Source of the DNA: Bacteroidota bacterium
GTDB lineage: Bacteria; Bacteroidota; Bacteroidia; Palsa-948
Reading direction: 5' to 3'
Assembly (NCBI GenBank): GCA_003164895.1
Contig: PLUL01000026.1
Span: 1-34,451 of the forward strand
Length of the DNA: 34,451 nucleotides
Shown: positions 32,239-34,451 of the stretch, one piece after another
Layout: each line of letters opens with the position of its first letter
Numbering within the stretch: the first letter of the stretch is position 1
Translations under genes and position numbers: made by a program
The notes under the pieces: model-generated
Database searches by the model: none
The model's input: only the letters and a program-made list of their open reading frames with translations
What the model was told of the DNA's origin: nothing

Positions 32239-33746
32239 AAAAAAATATTAACCTGACAGATGATTTGGACAACGCTTTTAATAAAGCGATTGAACCGATG
32301 GAGATTGAGCCGTCTGAATCTGTTTGGAAAAATGTGGATGCCGGATTAACAAGGGTTGAAAACTCCCTTCTTAAAAAGAAAATTATTTTCTGGAAAAAAA
32401 TAGCAGCATCTATTTCAGTTTTTCTTGTTGCGCTTGGGATATTTTTCTTCTACCAATATTCCAATCCTAAACCATCTCATCAATTAGTAAAAGCGGATAT
32501 AACAGAAAGTAAATTAGCATCAGAACAACAACAAACAACAAATTCATCTGTTGAAAAAGAACCTTTGGCTGTTGTAAGTCAGAAAAAGATGGAATCATTA
32601 CCTGTAAATTCTGAACAGAAAGAAAAGAAAATTGGCACAAACACCAGTTCAATTCTAACTGTGATTTCTGAAAATAATTCCGCAGAATCTAATCAAAAGG
32701 AAAATTATATTGAATCAGAAAAGAAAGAACCCGCAACAGAAATTCAAAGTGTTATTTCAACTGAAGTAAATACAGAAAAAATCAATTCAGCAGTTTCTGG
32801 TCAGCAGTCTTCATTACATACTAATAAAATAAATAATTCCAAATCCGATTCGACGGTAGATATTCCCGAGAAGGAAACACAGCAGTTATCAGTTTTTTCT
32901 GAGATAAATCATAATACTTTGAAGGATTCTTCTGCGCTTCCGAAATGTAATGAGCCGTTGACCGGGGTTGCTTCTGCGAATCCGTCTGAAGTTCCTAACA
33001 CAGTTGGCATTCATACTTCCGCCATCTTTTCGCACATTTATGTTGAAGGAATATTTTCGCCTGAAATTACAAATCAATATTTGAAAGACAATAATACTTC
33101 GGATGCATTTTCAAAACAAAGTGTAAAATCACACGAAGTAAATATTGTTTCACATTCAGAAGGAATAAAATTTGGATACGACATTAATCATTGGAGTATT
33201 GAAACTGGATGTATTTATTATCAGGAGCATATAAATATTTTACCAAGTACAATTGCACCGTATGAATTAAATGGAGAAATTCATAGTTCTTTAGTAACGA
33301 GCAGTGGCGTAGTAGATATTCCTTTAAATGGAGCACATCATATAAGTGATAGTGTTGATATAAAAAGTGGTTCGAATCAAGTACTTAGTTTTGTTAATAT
33401 TCCTATACAAGTTAAGTATAGGTTTGGAGGAAAAAAATTATCCTTTTATGTCATGTCAGGTATTTCTGCAAATGTTTTAACGCAAGAAAAAACTAATTTA
33501 AAAATGGATCATGATCATGACCAAGATGATGGAGGTGATAGAACAGTAATTGGAATCAAGGGAACTAAAAATGTTTTTTATGGATATTCGCTTGGTATGG
33601 GCGCGAGTTATAAATGCTTTAGAGGATTTTATTTGAATTTGGAACCGTTATTCAGAGGCGCAATGACATCTCTTAATAAGGATACTCCAATAAAAACATA
33701 CCCAAATACTTTTGGAATTGGAATAATTGCAGGGTATCATTTCTAA
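32235..33746 (+). CDS. Envelope-spanning protein: anti-sigma-like N-terminus, one transmembrane helix, beta-barrel-like C-terminus
   Basis: The protein has 503 aa. Residues 1-53 are cytoplasmic-type, acidic then basic ('DDLDNAFNKAIEPMEIEPSESVWKNVDAGL'). One hydrophobic helix follows (about 56-73, 'AASISVFLVALGIFFFY'), then a Ser/Thr/Glu/Gln-rich linker of about 200 residues. From about 300 to the end are alternating strands ('IKFGYDINHWSIETGCIYYQ', 'FVNIPIQVKYRFGGKKLSFYVMSG', 'FYLNLEPLFRGAM') ending 'GIGIIAGYHF' with a terminal Phe, as in outer-membrane barrels. A His/Asp-rich loop 'DHDHDQDDGGD' (425-435) might bind metal. The overlap with the sigma gene suggests that it controls the sigma factor. 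The topology is inference. Confidence 0.75.
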   Translation: MKKNINLTDDLDNAFNKAIEPMEIEPSESVWKNVDAGLTRVENSLLKKKIIFWKKIAASISVFLVALGIFFFYQYSNPKPSHQLVKADITESKLASEQQQTTNSSVEKEPLAVVSQKKMESLPVNSEQKEKKIGTNTSSILTVISENNSAESNQKENYIESEKKEPATEIQSVISTEVNTEKINSAVSGQQSSLHTNKINNSKSDSTVDIPEKETQQLSVFSEINHNTLKDSSALPKCNEPLTGVASANPSEVPNTVGIHTSAIFSHIYVEGIFSPEITNQYLKDNNTSDAFSKQSVKSHEVNIVSHSEGIKFGYDINHWSIETGCIYYQEHINILPSTIAPYELNGEIHSSLVTSSGVVDIPLNGAHHISDSVDIKSGSNQVLSFVNIPIQVKYRFGGKKLSFYVMSGISANVLTQEKTNLKMDHDHDQDDGGDRTVIGIKGTKNVFYGYSLGMGASYKCFRGFYLNLEPLFRGAMTSLNKDTPIKTYPNTFGIGIIAGYHF

Positions 33747-33748
33747 TT

Positions 33749-33780
33749 TACCCAACCATTCTCTTGTTTTTTTCATCTAT
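33749..33780 (+). promoter_or_regulatory. Second putative ECF-type promoter, TACCCAACCATT-N13-CATCTAT
   Basis: TACCCAACCATT (33749-33760) and CATCTAT (33774-33780) have the same 13-nt gap as the site at 31628. The site lies 2 nt after the preceding stop and 33 nt before the Rieske ATG, inside a short intergenic space, where a promoter would otherwise not be needed. Confidence 0.5.
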
Positions 33781-33813
33781 CAGTTATCAGCAATTATTGA
33801 TAAATTATTTTTT

Positions 33814-34236
33814 ATGGATAGAAGAGATTTTATAAAATCATCCTGCGCTTTTTGTGGCGTTGCAATTGCGGGAGTTGCCTTAATAGATAGTTGCAAGAAA
33901 CCTGCGCCAACTCCAGTTGTAGTAAACTTTACTTTGGATTTGACGAATTCAGCAAATTCTGCTTTAAACTCGGTTGGTGGATATGTTTATAGCAATAATG
34001 TGATTGTTGCAAGAATCAATAGTGCGGTTGCCGCTACATCTTTTGTTGCTTTATCAGAAGCATGCACACATGCCGGATGCACGGTTTCTTATTCTGGAAG
34101 TTCCTCTCGCTTTGTGTGTCCTTGCCACGGAGGTATGTTTGATACAAGTGGCAATGTTGTTTCAGGTCCGCCTCCATCAGCACTCACAAAATATAAAACC
34201 ACTTTGAGTGGAAACATTTTGTCTGTAAATTCGTGA
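33814..34236 (+). CDS. Tat-type Rieske [2Fe-2S] lipoprotein
   Basis: The protein has 140 aa from ATG 33814; an upstream in-frame TTG at 33727 would lie inside the previous gene and override the promoter. The N-terminus 'MDRRDFIKSS' is a twin-arginine signal and 'ALIDSC' (22-27) a lipobox, so it is exported folded and lipid-anchored. Rieske ligands are C84/H86 in 'CTHAGC' and C102/H105 in 'CPCHGG', with the C89-C104 disulfide pair of high-potential (bc1-like) Rieske proteins. The small size and lack of a partner cytochrome gene suggest an electron carrier of its own. Known substrates are not apparent. Confidence 0.92.
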   Translation: MDRRDFIKSSCAFCGVAIAGVALIDSCKKPAPTPVVVNFTLDLTNSANSALNSVGGYVYSNNVIVARINSAVAATSFVALSEACTHAGCTVSYSGSSSRFVCPCHGGMFDTSGNVVSGPPPSALTKYKTTLSGNILSVNS

Positions 34237-34451
34237 ATTTTATAGAATTTATTTATAACACATTCTGCATTTCGGATAAATGTGTTTCATGTTTTATTTT
34301 GAAAATATTAAGCAACCTTTTATAAGACAATACGTCTTTATTGCTTTAGGACTTATCGTAGAATCTATGTTAAAGTAATAAGTAGAAATTATGATTATGG
34401 TCATAAATATTATTACAAAATAATAATTTAGTTTTTACTCACCAAAGGTAT
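34237..34451. other. AT-rich non-coding end of the window with one hairpin
   Basis: The 215 bp after the Rieske gene hold no credible ORF. An inverted repeat AACACATT (34257-34264) and AATGTGTT (34279-34286) with a 14-nt loop is a weak terminator candidate; the T-rich sequence after it is interrupted. The rest is AT-rich and may contain the regulatory region of a gene outside the window. Confidence 0.4.

Overview
The window looks like a chromosomal segment of a free-living member of the Bacteroidota. The evidence is of three kinds. There are three type IX secretion (T9SS) cargo proteins: two with gliding-motility-type C-termini and one with a short 'SPNPF...GLYFIRL' tail. The promoter core TAnnTTTG sits upstream of at least a dozen genes, while Shine-Dalgarno sequences are scarce. 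FtsZ has the long linker and 'NSFLHD' tail typical of the phylum. I saw no tRNA, rRNA, CRISPR array, insertion sequence or phage gene, so species-level placement is not possible.

Layout. Positions 1-5507 hold secreted T9SS proteins, a frameshifted small gene, one amino-acid permease and a degenerate 21-bp tandem repeat. Positions 5544-11747 hold a second permease, an adenosine/adenine deaminase, and a forward run of HhH protein, small membrane protein, apt, acyl-CoA dehydrogenase and a lipoprotein with a YqaE/Pmp3-like tail. Positions 11822-19398 hold pfkA, a chalcone-isomerase-like secreted protein, a DUF4442 protein, an M1 peptidase joined to a probable outer-membrane barrel, and ftsZ, which lies away from its usual division-gene cluster. 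Positions 19400-20800 hold a palindromic interspersed element, a coiled-coil/zinc-ribbon membrane protein and a well-preserved ten-unit 21-bp tandem repeat. Positions 20825-31576 are mostly housekeeping: acetyltransferase-like protein, EVE protein, double SiaC-like protein, MFS transporter with Fe-S oxidoreductase, PGI/PMI, lipB, beta-lactamase-fold hydrolase, ung, a tiny lipoprotein, OsmC, an outer-membrane-type protein and lipA. Positions 31672-34236 are an ECF sigma factor, an overlapping inner-membrane-to-beta-barrel protein and a Tat-type Rieske lipoprotein.

The most interesting unit is the last one. The same 12-bp motif followed, at identical spacing, by the same 5-bp motif lies upstream of the ECF sigma gene and upstream of the Rieske gene. 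This suggests a small self-regulated regulon in which an envelope-spanning protein controls the sigma factor. Other points of interest are the two unrelated 21-bp arrays, dispersed GC-rich or palindromic repeats that have become parts of proteins, a double SiaC protein whose first domain lacks the phospho-acceptor motif, and the peptidase-barrel fusion.
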